Shown here piece after piece: positions 38,344 to 46,734 of a DNA stretch of 64,000 nucleotides. The notes below the pieces were generated by a model. That model saw only the letters and a list, made by a program, of their open reading frames with translations, did no database searches and had not been told where the DNA came from. The position numbers were made by a program, and so were the translations under genes. Source of the DNA: a bacterium (GTDB lineage: Bacteria; Planctomycetota; UBA1135; UBA2386); contig JAUILN010000013.1 of NCBI GenBank assembly GCA_030432695.1, forward strand, positions 124,001 through 188,000, written 5' to 3'. The number at the start of each line of letters is the position of its first letter. Position 1 is the stretch's first letter.

Positions 38344-38645
38344 CCGCGTTTCGACGGCGGCGTTCCTCGTGCCGACGAATGCCCGAAACTCGCGGTCCTG
38401 ACGTGATTTGGCCCCGATCGCCTGCCGTGGCCGCGGGCAGTCGGCGCTTGTGTCGGTCCGGGATTCGGTGACAATCGCGCGCTGGCGAGCGCCCTTGGTT
38501 CGTCAGTCCGCAGCGGATCCGTCCGCCCGTTTCCGAATCGGCCCGCGTCTCGACCGCCCGAGCGGGTTCGCCGCCGCCCGACTATCGCCGCCCTCCTACC
38601 GCCGCCCTACTAACGCCGAAGACCAGAGCCTCGGCCGTCCCCTCG
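38344..38645. other. 302-base gap before tatA
   Basis: No credible gene. It contains the candidate tatA promoter at 38448-38475 and, nearer to tatA, two closely spaced short repeats (cgccgcccgactatcgccgccc / taccgccgcccta). Confidence 0.4.
38448..38475 (+). promoter_or_regulatory. Candidate promoter for tatA-polyprenyl synthase
   Basis: TTGTGT (38448-38453), 16-base spacer, GACAAT (38470-38475). The leader to the tatA ATG would be about 165 bases. Confidence 0.4.
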
Positions 38646-38879
38646 ATGACTGCAATCCTCGCGTTCCTCCCGGGTCACTGGGAGTGGATCATCGTGCTGA
38701 TCATCGCGTTGCTGATCTTCGGCAACCGACTCCCCAAGCTGGCCCGCAACCTCGGGTCGGGCATCGTGGAGTTCAAGCGCGGCTTGAAGGGCAACGAGGG
38801 CGGCGATGGTGATGCTTCCTCGACGACTCCGTCGTCCGAGGGATCCGGCTCCGGTACGGCGACGAAGGGCGACGGGTGA
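38646..38879 (+). CDS. tatA: Sec-independent protein translocase TatA
   Basis: 77-residue pore-forming component of the twin-arginine pathway for folded proteins. One N-terminal helix (WIIVLIIALLIFG), the FGNRLPKLARNLG hinge and amphipathic helix, and a Ser/Gly/Thr-rich tail match TatA/TatE. The family's usual short N-tail before the helix is slightly long (LAFLPGHWE). TatB and TatC are not in the window. The stop overlaps the GTG of the polyprenyl synthase gene (GTGA). Confidence 0.9.
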   Translation: MTAILAFLPGHWEWIIVLIIALLIFGNRLPKLARNLGSGIVEFKRGLKGNEGGDGDASSTTPSSEGSGSGTATKGDG

Positions 38880-40033
38880 GTTCGGGTAGGACCAATCTCG
38901 GAAGTCCGGACGCGTCGTCGGGTTCCGTAGCATCGGGCTCTGGGGTATCGGGCTCTGGGGCATCAGGTGGCGGGGCTGCGGGTGGTGTGGTCGCGCACGG
39001 CCGTGCCGGTGGGGCCGCTCCGGGCGCGAACGGCACCCGCGCGTCGCTCGACGCCGCGGTGCTCGAGGCCCTCGCGCCGATCACCCGGCTGGTGAGTGGT
39101 GATCTGCAGCGAGTCAACCGCGAGCTGCTCGACGACCTCGCGCCGGAGCAGCCGGACCTCGTGCCGCTCATCGACCTCGCGGCGAGCTACCGCGGCAAGC
39201 AGCTCCGGCCGGCGCTGGTGTTCCTGTGCGGGCGCGCGCTCGGCGCGCTCCGTGACGACCATGTCGAGGTCGCCAAGATCGTCGAGCTGCTGCACACCGC
39301 GACCCTGGTCCACGATGACGTCCTCGACGGTGCGACGATGCGGCGGCGCCAGCAGACCGTGAACGCGGTCTACGGCACCGAGGTGCCGGTGCTGCTCGGC
39401 GACTTCATCTACGCGCGGGCCTTCCACATGTCGGTGCAGCTCCGCGACCCGGAGTGCAGCCGCGTGCTGGCCGAGGTGTCGCGCAAGCTCTGCCAGGGCG
39501 AGATCACCCAGATCCTGCACCGCTTCGACTTCGACTGGGACGAGCCGCGCTACTACAGCGTGATCCGCGAGAAGACCGGGCTGCTGTATGCCGCGGCGTG
39601 TCGGCTCGGCGTCCACTACGCCGGCGGCGATGCCGAGCAGGGCGCGGCCGCGTGGCGCTTCGGCGAGGAGCTCGGCATCGCGTTCCAGATCGTCGACGAC
39701 ATCCTCGACCTCGAGGGCGACGAGTCGGTGGTCGGCAAGTCGCTGGGCACCGACCTCGGCAAGGGCAAGCTGACGCTGCCGCTCTTGTGGATCCTGCGCC
39801 AGGAAGGTTGCCGCGAGCGGCTCGAAGCGCTGATGCGCTCCAATGCCTCGGAGGACCTCAAGCTCGAAGCCCTACGCCGCGAGTTCCCGCTCGGCGACGC
39901 GATCCGCTATTCGCAGGCGGCGGCGCGGGCGCGGGTCGAGTCGGCGCTGGATGCGCTGGCCGGTCTGCCCGAGGGCGAGCCTCGCGAGGCGATGCGGGCG
40001 CTCGGGCAGTACGTCCTGGATCGGAAGCTCTGA
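38876..40033 (+). CDS. Polyprenyl diphosphate synthase (long-chain type)
   Basis: Makes an all-trans polyprenyl diphosphate, probably the side chain of menaquinone or ubiquinone. The first Asp-rich motif is LVHDDVLD (D147, D148, D151) and the second QIVDDILD (D274, D275, D278); GKQLRPAL carries the IPP-binding residues. The residues just before the first motif (LLHTAT) are small, consistent with a long product. The first ~55 residues are a Gly/Ser/Ala-rich low-complexity stretch encoded by near-repeats of tcgggctctgggg; it is absent from ordinary members, so the true start may be later, for example GTG at 39060. The GTG at 38876 overlaps tatA. Confidence 0.88.
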   Translation: MSSGRTNLGSPDASSGSVASGSGVSGSGASGGGAAGGVVAHGRAGGAAPGANGTRASLDAAVLEALAPITRLVSGDLQRVNRELLDDLAPEQPDLVPLIDLAASYRGKQLRPALVFLCGRALGALRDDHVEVAKIVELLHTATLVHDDVLDGATMRRRQQTVNAVYGTEVPVLLGDFIYARAFHMSVQLRDPECSRVLAEVSRKLCQGEITQILHRFDFDWDEPRYYSVIREKTGLLYAAACRLGVHYAGGDAEQGAAAWRFGEELGIAFQIVDDILDLEGDESVVGKSLGTDLGKGKLTLPLLWILRQEGCRERLEALMRSNASEDLKLEALRREFPLGDAIRYSQAAARARVESALDALAGLPEGEPREAMRALGQYVLDRKL

Positions 40034-40076
40034 TCTGCCGGCCCGCTGACGTGCCTGTCCGCGCGAGGAGCTGGGC

Positions 40077-40916
40077 TCAGATCTCCAGGCCGGTCGCGCG
40101 CAGCGTGTTGCGCATCAGCATCGCGACGGTGATCGGGCCGACGCCGCCGGGCACCGGGGTGATCGCGCCGGCGACCTCGAGGGCCGAGGCGTAGTCGACA
40201 TCGCCGACCAGGCCGTCCTTGGTCGAGTTGATGCCGATGTCGATGACCACCGCGCCGGGCTTGATCATGTCGCCGGTGACCAGCTTCGGCTTGCCGACTG
40301 CGACCACCAGGATGTCCGCGCGGCGGGTGTGGTGCTTCAGGTTGCGCGTGCCGATGTGGCAGACGGTCACCGTCGACAGGCGGTGCAGCAGGAACATCGC
40401 GATCGGCTTGCCGACGATCTCGCTGTGTCCGACCACCACCGCCTCGGCACCCTCGAAGTCGACCCCCGAGCGCTGGATCATGTAGATCGCGGCGCTGGCC
40501 GTGCACGGCGCCAGCCGCGGCTCGCGGTAGAGCACCGAGCCCATGTTCATCGGGGTCATCCCCTCGACGTCCTTGTGGGGATCGATCGCACCCTGCACGT
40601 CGCGCGCCTCGACCCCGAGCGGCAGCGGCCGCTGAACGATGATGCCGGTGGCGTCCGGGTCCTCGTTGAGGGCGTGGACCACTTCCAGGATCGCCCCGGT
40701 GTCGGCGGTGGCCGGCAGCCGCCTCTCGATCAGCTCGATGCCGACGTCGCGCGCGGCGCGCTTCTGATTGCGGAGGTAGACCTCGGCGGCGGGGTTCTCG
40801 CCGACCTCGATCGAGTACAGGTTCACCGGGCGGTCGCCGAGGCTCTCGCGGGCGGCCCGCAGACGGGCTCGGATCTTGCTCGCCGTCTCGCGGCCATCCA
40901 GAATGTCGACGCTCAC
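40077..40916 (-). CDS. folD: FolD-family methylenetetrahydrofolate dehydrogenase/cyclohydrolase with altered active site
   Basis: 279 residues aligned without gaps to E. coli FolD through the active site. The Q of IIVQRPLP (Q95), PVPGGVGPITVAML and the nucleotide loop VVVGHSEIVGKP are all present. However, the catalytic Lys of the Y-x-x-x-K motif is Gln (VYLRNQKRAA: Y47, Q51; E. coli K54), and the Asp of KDVDG is Glu (KDVEG, E118; E. coli D121). The Lys is required for cyclohydrolase activity in studied enzymes, so this protein may be a dehydrogenase only, unless the neighbouring K52 substitutes. TATCCT lies 32 bases upstream of the ATG. Confidence 0.88.
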   Translation of the reverse strand: MSVDILDGRETASKIRARLRAARESLGDRPVNLYSIEVGENPAAEVYLRNQKRAARDVGIELIERRLPATADTGAILEVVHALNEDPDATGIIVQRPLPLGVEARDVQGAIDPHKDVEGMTPMNMGSVLYREPRLAPCTASAAIYMIQRSGVDFEGAEAVVVGHSEIVGKPIAMFLLHRLSTVTVCHIGTRNLKHHTRRADILVVAVGKPKLVTGDMIKPGAVVIDIGINSTKDGLVGDVDYASALEVAGAITPVPGGVGPITVAMLMRNTLRATGLEI

Positions 40917-40947
40917 GTGCTGGGCTCCAAGGTGGTCGTGGTCCAGC

Positions 40948-40953
40948 AGGATA
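40948..40953 (-). promoter_or_regulatory. Candidate -10 element of folD
   Basis: TATCCT in the context gcTATCCTgctgg, about 32 bases before the folD ATG; same flanks as the site before the sigma-factor fusion gene. No convincing -35. Confidence 0.35.
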
Positions 40954-41062
40954 GCGCGTGTCGCGCACGGTCCCAGCTTGCTACGGACGGCCGGTGGGCT
41001 GGGCCGGACGCGCCCGACGAACGCTGGAGTGATGCGCGGCCGCCCTGCACGCCCTGCACGCC

Positions 41063-41917
41063 ATGGAACCAGCCCGTCCCCAGTTCGCGTTTCCTCCGCT
41101 GACCTCGGCGGTCAAGGTCCTGATCCTCGTCAACGTCGCGGTGTTCGTGTTGTCGGCGATCATCACGATCGCGACGCCCGACAGCGTGACCCCGATTCCG
41201 TTCTCGCACTTCCTCGGGGTCAGCTGGTCGGGGCTGTGGGAGGCCTATGGGCTCGGCATCCTCCGGCTGGTGACCTACCAGTTCGCGCACTCGTTCACCG
41301 ACCCGTTCCATCTGCTCTTCAACATGCTGGTGCTCTACTTCTTCGGCACCTTCGTCGAGAGCGAGGTGGGGCGGCGTGGCATGTATCACCTGTATCTGCT
41401 GGCGGGTCTCGCCGGCGCCGTCCTGCACCTCGTTCTGGCGCTGGTGACCGGCCTCGCCGACGTACCCTTGATCGGGGCGAGTGGTGCGTGCTACGGGATC
41501 ATGGTCTACGCGGCGTGCATGGCGCCGCGCATGCGGGTGATCTTCATCGTGTTCCCGGTCGAGATGCGCTGGCTGGTCGGGATCCTGGTCGGAGTCGGTG
41601 CCTACATGGCGCTGCTGCAGCTCACCGGCAATGCCTCCGGAGGTGTGGCGCATGGTGCGCACCTGGGTGGTGCGGCCTACGGCTTCATCGCGTTCCGGCG
41701 GTTGCGTGGCTACTACATCAGCCTCGGAGTGTCGCACGCGCCGATGTTCCCCGGCCTTCGCCGTTGGAGCGTCGAGCGCGGTCGTCGCAAAGAGGAAGAC
41801 CTGCAGGCTACCCTCGACCGACTCCTGGAGAAGGTTTCGCGCGAGGGGATGAGCGCGCTGACGGCCGGGGAGCGACGCCAGCTCGAGCGCGCCAGCCGGG
41901 AACTGAAGAAGCGCTGA
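41063..41917 (+). CDS. Rhomboid family intramembrane serine protease
   Basis: 284 residues with six or seven helices. The nucleophile is Ser140 in GASGACYG and the partner His200 in VAHGAHLGG; HLLFNM (H83, N87) supplies the oxyanion region. This is a complete catalytic set, so the protein should be active. The C-terminal ~70 residues are soluble and charged (RRKEEDLQATLDRLLEKV and LTAGERRQLERA), resembling the C-terminal linker seen in planctomycete rhomboids. It is divergent from folD across 146 bases. A short direct repeat (cgccctgcacgccctgcacg) lies directly before the ATG. Confidence 0.88.
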   Translation: MEPARPQFAFPPLTSAVKVLILVNVAVFVLSAIITIATPDSVTPIPFSHFLGVSWSGLWEAYGLGILRLVTYQFAHSFTDPFHLLFNMLVLYFFGTFVESEVGRRGMYHLYLLAGLAGAVLHLVLALVTGLADVPLIGASGACYGIMVYAACMAPRMRVIFIVFPVEMRWLVGILVGVGAYMALLQLTGNASGGVAHGAHLGGAAYGFIAFRRLRGYYISLGVSHAPMFPGLRRWSVERGRRKEEDLQATLDRLLEKVSREGMSALTAGERRQLERASRELKKR

Positions 41918-42020
41918 TCGGGTGGTGGTCGGAGCCAGCGGCTGACACGGATCCGTGACGCCCTCGCCGGCCCGCCGGGGCGAACCGTCGTCGGCGGTGG
42001 GCGGGCTGCACGGTCGCGCC

Positions 42021-42026
42021 TACAAT
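42021..42026 (+). promoter_or_regulatory. Candidate -10 element of the gene at 42068
   Basis: TACAAT in gcgccTACAATccgcg, 42 bases before the ATG; same context as before miaA and smc. No clear -35. Confidence 0.35.
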
Positions 42027-42067
42027 CCGCGACCCCGGACGTGCCGTCCGGCCGACCCCTCCGCACC

Positions 42068-44233
42068 ATGAGACGAAACCGCTTTCCGTTCGTCCTGACC
42101 GCCGCCGCGCTGTTCGCGGTCTTCGCGCTCGTCATCCCGGCGACCGCACAGAAGGTCAACTACGACGAGTTCGCCAAGACAGTCGAACAGTCGATCCGCA
42201 TCGGTGATACGCGCCGCCTGGAGCGGACCATCAAGGAGAACCCGACCCATGCGATGGGTCACTTCCGGGCCCTGGTCCTGCAGGATCTGCGTAACCAGGA
42301 CGGTGCCAACGCCGACGTCCGTGCCGCGTTCATCGCCGCCTGGAAGGGTGGGTTCGACGGCAGTGACACCCTGGAGCAGTTGGATCGTTGGCTGCAGACC
42401 GCGTCGGCCGATGTGCTCCGGACCTACGAGAGTACCCGCCAGGCGCTGAACCGCTGCTACGGCGAACTCGACCGGCTCCAGAACGGCGCAGTGAAGGAGC
42501 GCAAGGCCTATACACAGCTCCGCGACACCCTGATGCAGGTCGTCCAGGCGTTCGACACGATCGGTTATCCCGTCGACGCGGCCGATGCGTGGGGGCTGCT
42601 CAGCAGGGTCTACAACGCGATGCCGGAGCGGACCATCGCCGACCGCAAGGACGCCGTGTATGCGGTCGAGCAGTTCCTCGCCAAGCGCGAGGTCTGGAAC
42701 TACACCGGTGACCAGTACTATCCGCAGAACAAGGGCTGGTTGATTGCCGAGAAGGAGCGCATCGCCGACGACGAGAAGCAGGGCGAGAAGCGCGAGGAGG
42801 AGGGCTACAAGGGCGACGTCAAGGGTGTCGACGCCTACCTGATGCCCGACGCCGACAAGGCCGAGGTCATCGCCGACCTGACGTTCGAGCCGGTCACCAA
42901 GCCGAAGCCCGACTACGTGCTGAAGGGCAACTCGGTCGGTCCGGAGTGGTTCACGGTGCGGGTCTTGAACACCGGGCCGGCGAAGCTCGATTGGTTCGCC
43001 GGGGGTGAGCTCTACATGGTGCGACCGGGGGCGAGCGACTTCGGCATCACCCTCGACGGCAGCGAGCCGGACCTGAAGAAGAACAAGTACACCGAGGTGG
43101 AGGCCTCGAACCGGCTGAAGAAGCCGGCCGAGTTCCATCTCGATGCCGCGGGTCGCCTGCCCTACGCGATGTGGTTCTTCGTCGGGTCCGGCCAGGAGCA
43201 GTTCCTCGGCATCAGCCAGAATCTCGCGCCCTACACCGACAGCTCGGGCAACGACGCCGCGACGGTCTACTTCAAGAGTGCGGCGAGCTGGACCACCGAG
43301 GCGTTCGGCGAGGAGATCGTCTTCTACGACGACAACACCGACGGGAAGCTGTTCGTCGAGGACCCCTTCGCGGTGCGGATCCCCGACCGCCACATCGGCG
43401 CGGGACCTGACCAGGAGGTGATGGTGCCGAGCTTCGACGGCATGAAGGTCGGCAAGCGCGGCGCGGTGCAGCCGCTGTCGACCTGGCACAAGTTCGGCGA
43501 CGGCTGGTATCACCTGCGCGCCAAGGACACGGTCGATGGTCGCAAGGTCGGTTTTCGGCCCGCGAACCCCGAGTATCTGAAGACCGGCACGGTGAAGCTG
43601 GACTGGGATGGTCCGCGTGGTGCAGGGCCGATGTTCCTGCTGATCCGTGGTCAGGGAGACTTCGAGGGAGCTGTCTTCGATCTGGCCGACGGCAAGCCGC
43701 ACGAAGTCCCGGTGGGCGAGTATCTGCTGGCCTTCGGTCGGATCGAGTCCGGCAAGGGTGCGCGGCTGATGTCGGCGAATATCTTCCCGGGTGCCATGGG
43801 GCCGATCGCCGTCGAGGACGGCAAGGAGGCGGTGGTCAAGCTCGGGGCGCCGTTCCACATCGACTTCGAGGCCGAACGCATGGGTGACTCGGTGAAGATC
43901 GACCCCACGAAGATTCGGATCCGCGGCGCAGGGGGCGAGATCTACACCCATCTGAACGGCGCCGTTCCGGAAGCCGAGGTCGTGTCCTCCAAGGCCGACA
44001 ACGGCAAGGGCGCACGGCCGGTGGGGGAGTTGGTGCCGATCCCCGACTCGGACACCCTGAATCGCATCGCCAACAAGGTGTCGACCCTGGGGATGCAGGT
44101 CGGCTACTACCCGATGGCCAAGGGAGCGACCGAAGACCCGACCCTGACCGTCGAGGTGCCGGAGGGACAGTTCGTGGGCATCCGCGAGAAGAAGAACGCG
44201 CTCTTGGGCCCGCTCGAGCCGGTCTGGAAGTGA
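42068..44233 (+). CDS. Large exported protein of unknown function
   Basis: 721 residues from the ATG at 42068, which begins a signal peptide (FVLTAAALFAVFALVIPATAQ). Residues about 25-200 are helical with regular spacing (TYESTRQALNRCYGELDRLQ), perhaps a TPR-like region. The rest is beta-rich with a stretch YDDNTDGKLFVEDPF near 420 that looks like a calcium-binding VCBS/EF-type loop. No enzymatic motif was recognised. Codon use is like the neighbours. Monocistronic by spacing: 150 bases behind the rhomboid gene and 129 before serS. Confidence 0.6.
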   Translation: MRRNRFPFVLTAAALFAVFALVIPATAQKVNYDEFAKTVEQSIRIGDTRRLERTIKENPTHAMGHFRALVLQDLRNQDGANADVRAAFIAAWKGGFDGSDTLEQLDRWLQTASADVLRTYESTRQALNRCYGELDRLQNGAVKERKAYTQLRDTLMQVVQAFDTIGYPVDAADAWGLLSRVYNAMPERTIADRKDAVYAVEQFLAKREVWNYTGDQYYPQNKGWLIAEKERIADDEKQGEKREEEGYKGDVKGVDAYLMPDADKAEVIADLTFEPVTKPKPDYVLKGNSVGPEWFTVRVLNTGPAKLDWFAGGELYMVRPGASDFGITLDGSEPDLKKNKYTEVEASNRLKKPAEFHLDAAGRLPYAMWFFVGSGQEQFLGISQNLAPYTDSSGNDAATVYFKSAASWTTEAFGEEIVFYDDNTDGKLFVEDPFAVRIPDRHIGAGPDQEVMVPSFDGMKVGKRGAVQPLSTWHKFGDGWYHLRAKDTVDGRKVGFRPANPEYLKTGTVKLDWDGPRGAGPMFLLIRGQGDFEGAVFDLADGKPHEVPVGEYLLAFGRIESGKGARLMSANIFPGAMGPIAVEDGKEAVVKLGAPFHIDFEAERMGDSVKIDPTKIRIRGAGGEIYTHLNGAVPEAEVVSSKADNGKGARPVGELVPIPDSDTLNRIANKVSTLGMQVGYYPMAKGATEDPTLTVEVPEGQFVGIREKKNALLGPLEPVWK

Positions 44234-44263
44234 TTCGCCGCGGACCGCCGCGAAAGGTCCGTC

Positions 44264-44291
44264 TCGACCTCGGCGTTGGCGGCGCTACGCT
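44264..44291 (+). promoter_or_regulatory. Candidate promoter of serS
   Basis: TCGACC (44264-44269), 16-base spacer, TACGCT (44286-44291), 72 bases before the GTG start. A GGAG at 44354-44357 precedes the start by 5 bases. Confidence 0.35.
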
Positions 44292-44362
44292 CCGAGCGGG
44301 GCGCTGCGGGTCGCGCGATCCGGGTGCCCGCTCGCCGTTCCGTAGCCCCTCCCGGAGACCCG

Positions 44363-45637
44363 GTGCTCGACCTCAAGCGACTCCGTGAAGACCCCGACAG
44401 CGTCCGCGCCGGGGCCCTGAAGAAGTGTTTCCCCGACCGCGCCGCGGCGGTCGATCGCGTCCTCGAACTCGATGCGCGGGTTCGCGAGCTGCTGCCCCGG
44501 ATCGAGGGCATGCGGGCCGAGCAGAAGCAGGCCGGCAAGCAGCTCGGCAAGCTGCAGGGCGCCGAGCGCGAGGCCCACCTGGAGGGGCAGAAGGCGCTGA
44601 AGGCCGATTTGCAGGCGCTCGAGCAGGAGGAGAAGCAGCTCCAGCTCGAGCTCCGGTCCCAGTTGCTGCTGGTGCCGAACCTGCCCGACCCGGAGGTGCC
44701 CGAGGGCGAGGACGATACCGCCAACGTCGAGGTCCGGCGGATCGGCGAGGCGCCGGCGTTCGACTTCGAGCCGAAGGCTCACGACGACCTCGCGCTGGCG
44801 CGCGGCTGGCTCGACGTCGAGCGCGCCGCGGACATGGCTGGCAGCCGCAACTACCTGCTGTTCGGCGATCTGGTCCTGCTGCAGGACGCGGTGCTGCGGC
44901 TCGCCATCGACCACCTGGTGTCGAAGGGCTTCATCGCGGTCGACCCGCCGCTCTTGGTCCGCGACAAGATCATGGAGGGGACCGGCTTCTTCCCGGGTGG
45001 CGAGGAGCAGACCTACCGTTGCCCCGAGGACGGCCTCAACCTGATCGGCACGGCCGAGGTGCCGGTGACCTCGATCCACGCGGGAGAGATCCTGGACGAG
45101 GCCCAGCTACCGAGGCGCTACGTCGCGCGCTCGATGTGCTTCCGCCGCGAGGCTGGCACCTACGGCAAGGACACCAAGGGCCTCTACCGCGTCCACCAGT
45201 TCCAGAAGGTCGAGCAGGTGATCGTCGACGTCGCCGACGAGGCGCGCAGCCGTGAGCACCACGAGGCGATCACCCGGAACTCGGAGGAGGTCCTCGAGAT
45301 GCTCGGACTGCCCTACCGGGTCGTCGCGGTCGCGGGCGGTGACCTCGGCGTGCCACAGGCCTTCAAGTACGACATCGAGTGCTGGATGCCATCGCGTGAG
45401 GCGTTCGGCGAGACCCACTCGGCGTCGCGCTTCTACGACTACCAGGCGCGTCGGCTGAACATCCGCTACCGGCCGGAGGGCGGCAAGAAGCCGCTGCACT
45501 GCCACACGCTCAACAACACCGTGCTGGCAAGCCCGCGGATCCTGATTCCGCTGCTCGAGGTGCACCAGCAGGCCGACGGGACGGTGCGCGTGCCGGAGGC
45601 TCTGCGGCCCTACCTCGGCGGGCGTGAGGTGCTGTAG
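44363..45637 (+). CDS. serS: Serine--tRNA ligase
   Basis: Charges tRNA-Ser. 424 residues from the GTG at 44363, which gives the canonical MLDLKRLREDPDSVRAG start and has a GGAG just upstream. The N-terminal coiled-coil arm (about 30-100) binds the long variable arm of tRNA-Ser. Class II motifs: motif 2 MCFRREAGTYGKDTKGLYRV and motif 3 LNNTVLASPRILIPLLE; TGFFPGGEEQTYRC and TAEVPVTSIH form the serine/ATP site. Normal length, no missing motif. It converges with the gsp operon (41-base gap). Confidence 0.96.
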   Translation: MLDLKRLREDPDSVRAGALKKCFPDRAAAVDRVLELDARVRELLPRIEGMRAEQKQAGKQLGKLQGAEREAHLEGQKALKADLQALEQEEKQLQLELRSQLLLVPNLPDPEVPEGEDDTANVEVRRIGEAPAFDFEPKAHDDLALARGWLDVERAADMAGSRNYLLFGDLVLLQDAVLRLAIDHLVSKGFIAVDPPLLVRDKIMEGTGFFPGGEEQTYRCPEDGLNLIGTAEVPVTSIHAGEILDEAQLPRRYVARSMCFRREAGTYGKDTKGLYRVHQFQKVEQVIVDVADEARSREHHEAITRNSEEVLEMLGLPYRVVAVAGGDLGVPQAFKYDIECWMPSREAFGETHSASRFYDYQARRLNIRYRPEGGKKPLHCHTLNNTVLASPRILIPLLEVHQQADGTVRVPEALRPYLGGREVL

Positions 45638-45678
45638 ATTCGAACCTGGTCGCGGAAGCGGTGGAGGGTACGCGGGAA

Positions 45679-46734
45679 TCAGCGGCCGTTTCCGCCGCCG
45701 CCGCCCAGTCCGCCGAACGGGTTGCCGCCCCCGAGGCCGCCCCGGCCGCCCAGCAGGTCGCCGAGGTTGATCGAGGGACCGCCGGCGCCCGGGCCCGGGG
45801 GCTGGCCGCGACCGCCCTGGTTGCCACCGCGGCCGCGTCCTCCGCCGCCAGGCAGATCGACTTGCTCGAATCCCGGTGACGCGGGGCCTCCGGGTCCTGC
45901 CGGGCCACCGGGGCCTGCGGGACCTCCCGGGCCGGCCGGGCCGACCGGGCCTTCTCCGCCGGTTTCGCTCGGTGGAGGAGGTGCGACCGCGATCATCGCG
46001 ATACCTGGCCGCAGGATCTCCGGGTAACGCCGGTCGAAGACGATGTGCCGGACGTAGGTCTTCACCGTCTTGTCGATCTCGGCGACCTCGCCGGTCAGCA
46101 CGTTGGCGTCACCGACCCGGCGGTGCAGCTGGAACTCGATCTTCAGTCGTCGCGGCAGTCGGCCGCGCTGCCGGGTGTCCCACTCGTCGAGCGGCTCCGC
46201 GTCGTGGCCGATCGTCTCGTAGTACGTGATGCGGAACGAGCGCAGGCGATCGGAGACCAGCTGGAAGGTGCCGCCCTGCGCCATCTCGTCGTCGACCAGC
46301 GGGTCCTCGCGACGCCACAGCTCCATCAGGTCGGCGCTGTCGGGCTTCGGGCGCAGCCAGTAGCCGACCTCGCAGATCGACGGGTGGGTGAGCTGGCTCT
46401 GGGTGCCGAGCGTCCCGCGAATCGAGTCGGTGGTGCAGAGGAAGTCGATCTCGTCGGCATCCTCGCCGCTGATCGCGTCGTTGCGGCCCAGCAGCACCCG
46501 GTTGCCGTCGATGTTGTGGTGCCAGAGGCCGCGCAGGTCCCGCTCGATCAGCGTCAGGATCCGTTGGCCCTGTTCGTCGGAGGTCGCCAGCAGCTCGACC
46601 TGCTTCTGGGTGCGCAGCGTGGCGATGAACGTCGTGCCGATCATCAACATCACGAAGCCGCCGATCATGACCGCCAGCAGGACTTCGACGAGTGTGAAGC
46701 CGGACTGGAAATGGTTGCTCGGTCGCTGGTTCAT
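45679..46734 (-). CDS. gspJ: GspJ-like minor pseudopilin with collagen-like tail
   Basis: 351 residues. Prepilin peptidase signature at the front (QSGFTLVEVLLAVMIGGFVM, cleavage after Gly). The body (about 40-250) has the size and layout of a GspJ minor pseudopilin, with ERDLRGLWHH and LRSFRITYYE. From about residue 262 comes a Gly-Pro-rich tail: GPVGPAGPGGPAGPGGPAG, then long Gly/Arg runs to the end. Such a tail is not part of ordinary GspJ. The ATG overlaps the stop of gspI (ATGA). Last gene of the operon. Assignment among minor pseudopilins rests on order and size. Confidence 0.75.
   Translation of the reverse strand: MNQRPSNHFQSGFTLVEVLLAVMIGGFVMLMIGTTFIATLRTQKQVELLATSDEQGQRILTLIERDLRGLWHHNIDGNRVLLGRNDAISGEDADEIDFLCTTDSIRGTLGTQSQLTHPSICEVGYWLRPKPDSADLMELWRREDPLVDDEMAQGGTFQLVSDRLRSFRITYYETIGHDAEPLDEWDTRQRGRLPRRLKIEFQLHRRVGDANVLTGEVAEIDKTVKTYVRHIVFDRRYPEILRPGIAMIAVAPPPPSETGGEGPVGPAGPGGPAGPGGPAGPGGPASPGFEQVDLPGGGGRGRGGNQGGRGQPPGPGAGGPSINLGDLLGGRGGLGGGNPFGGLGGGGGNGR

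Noticed and set aside
45640..45660. GGTTCGAAT on the minus strand, like a tRNA T-loop
   Set aside because: The flanks cannot form a T stem, no acceptor or anticodon arm can be drawn, and it lies between serS and gspJ coding ends.
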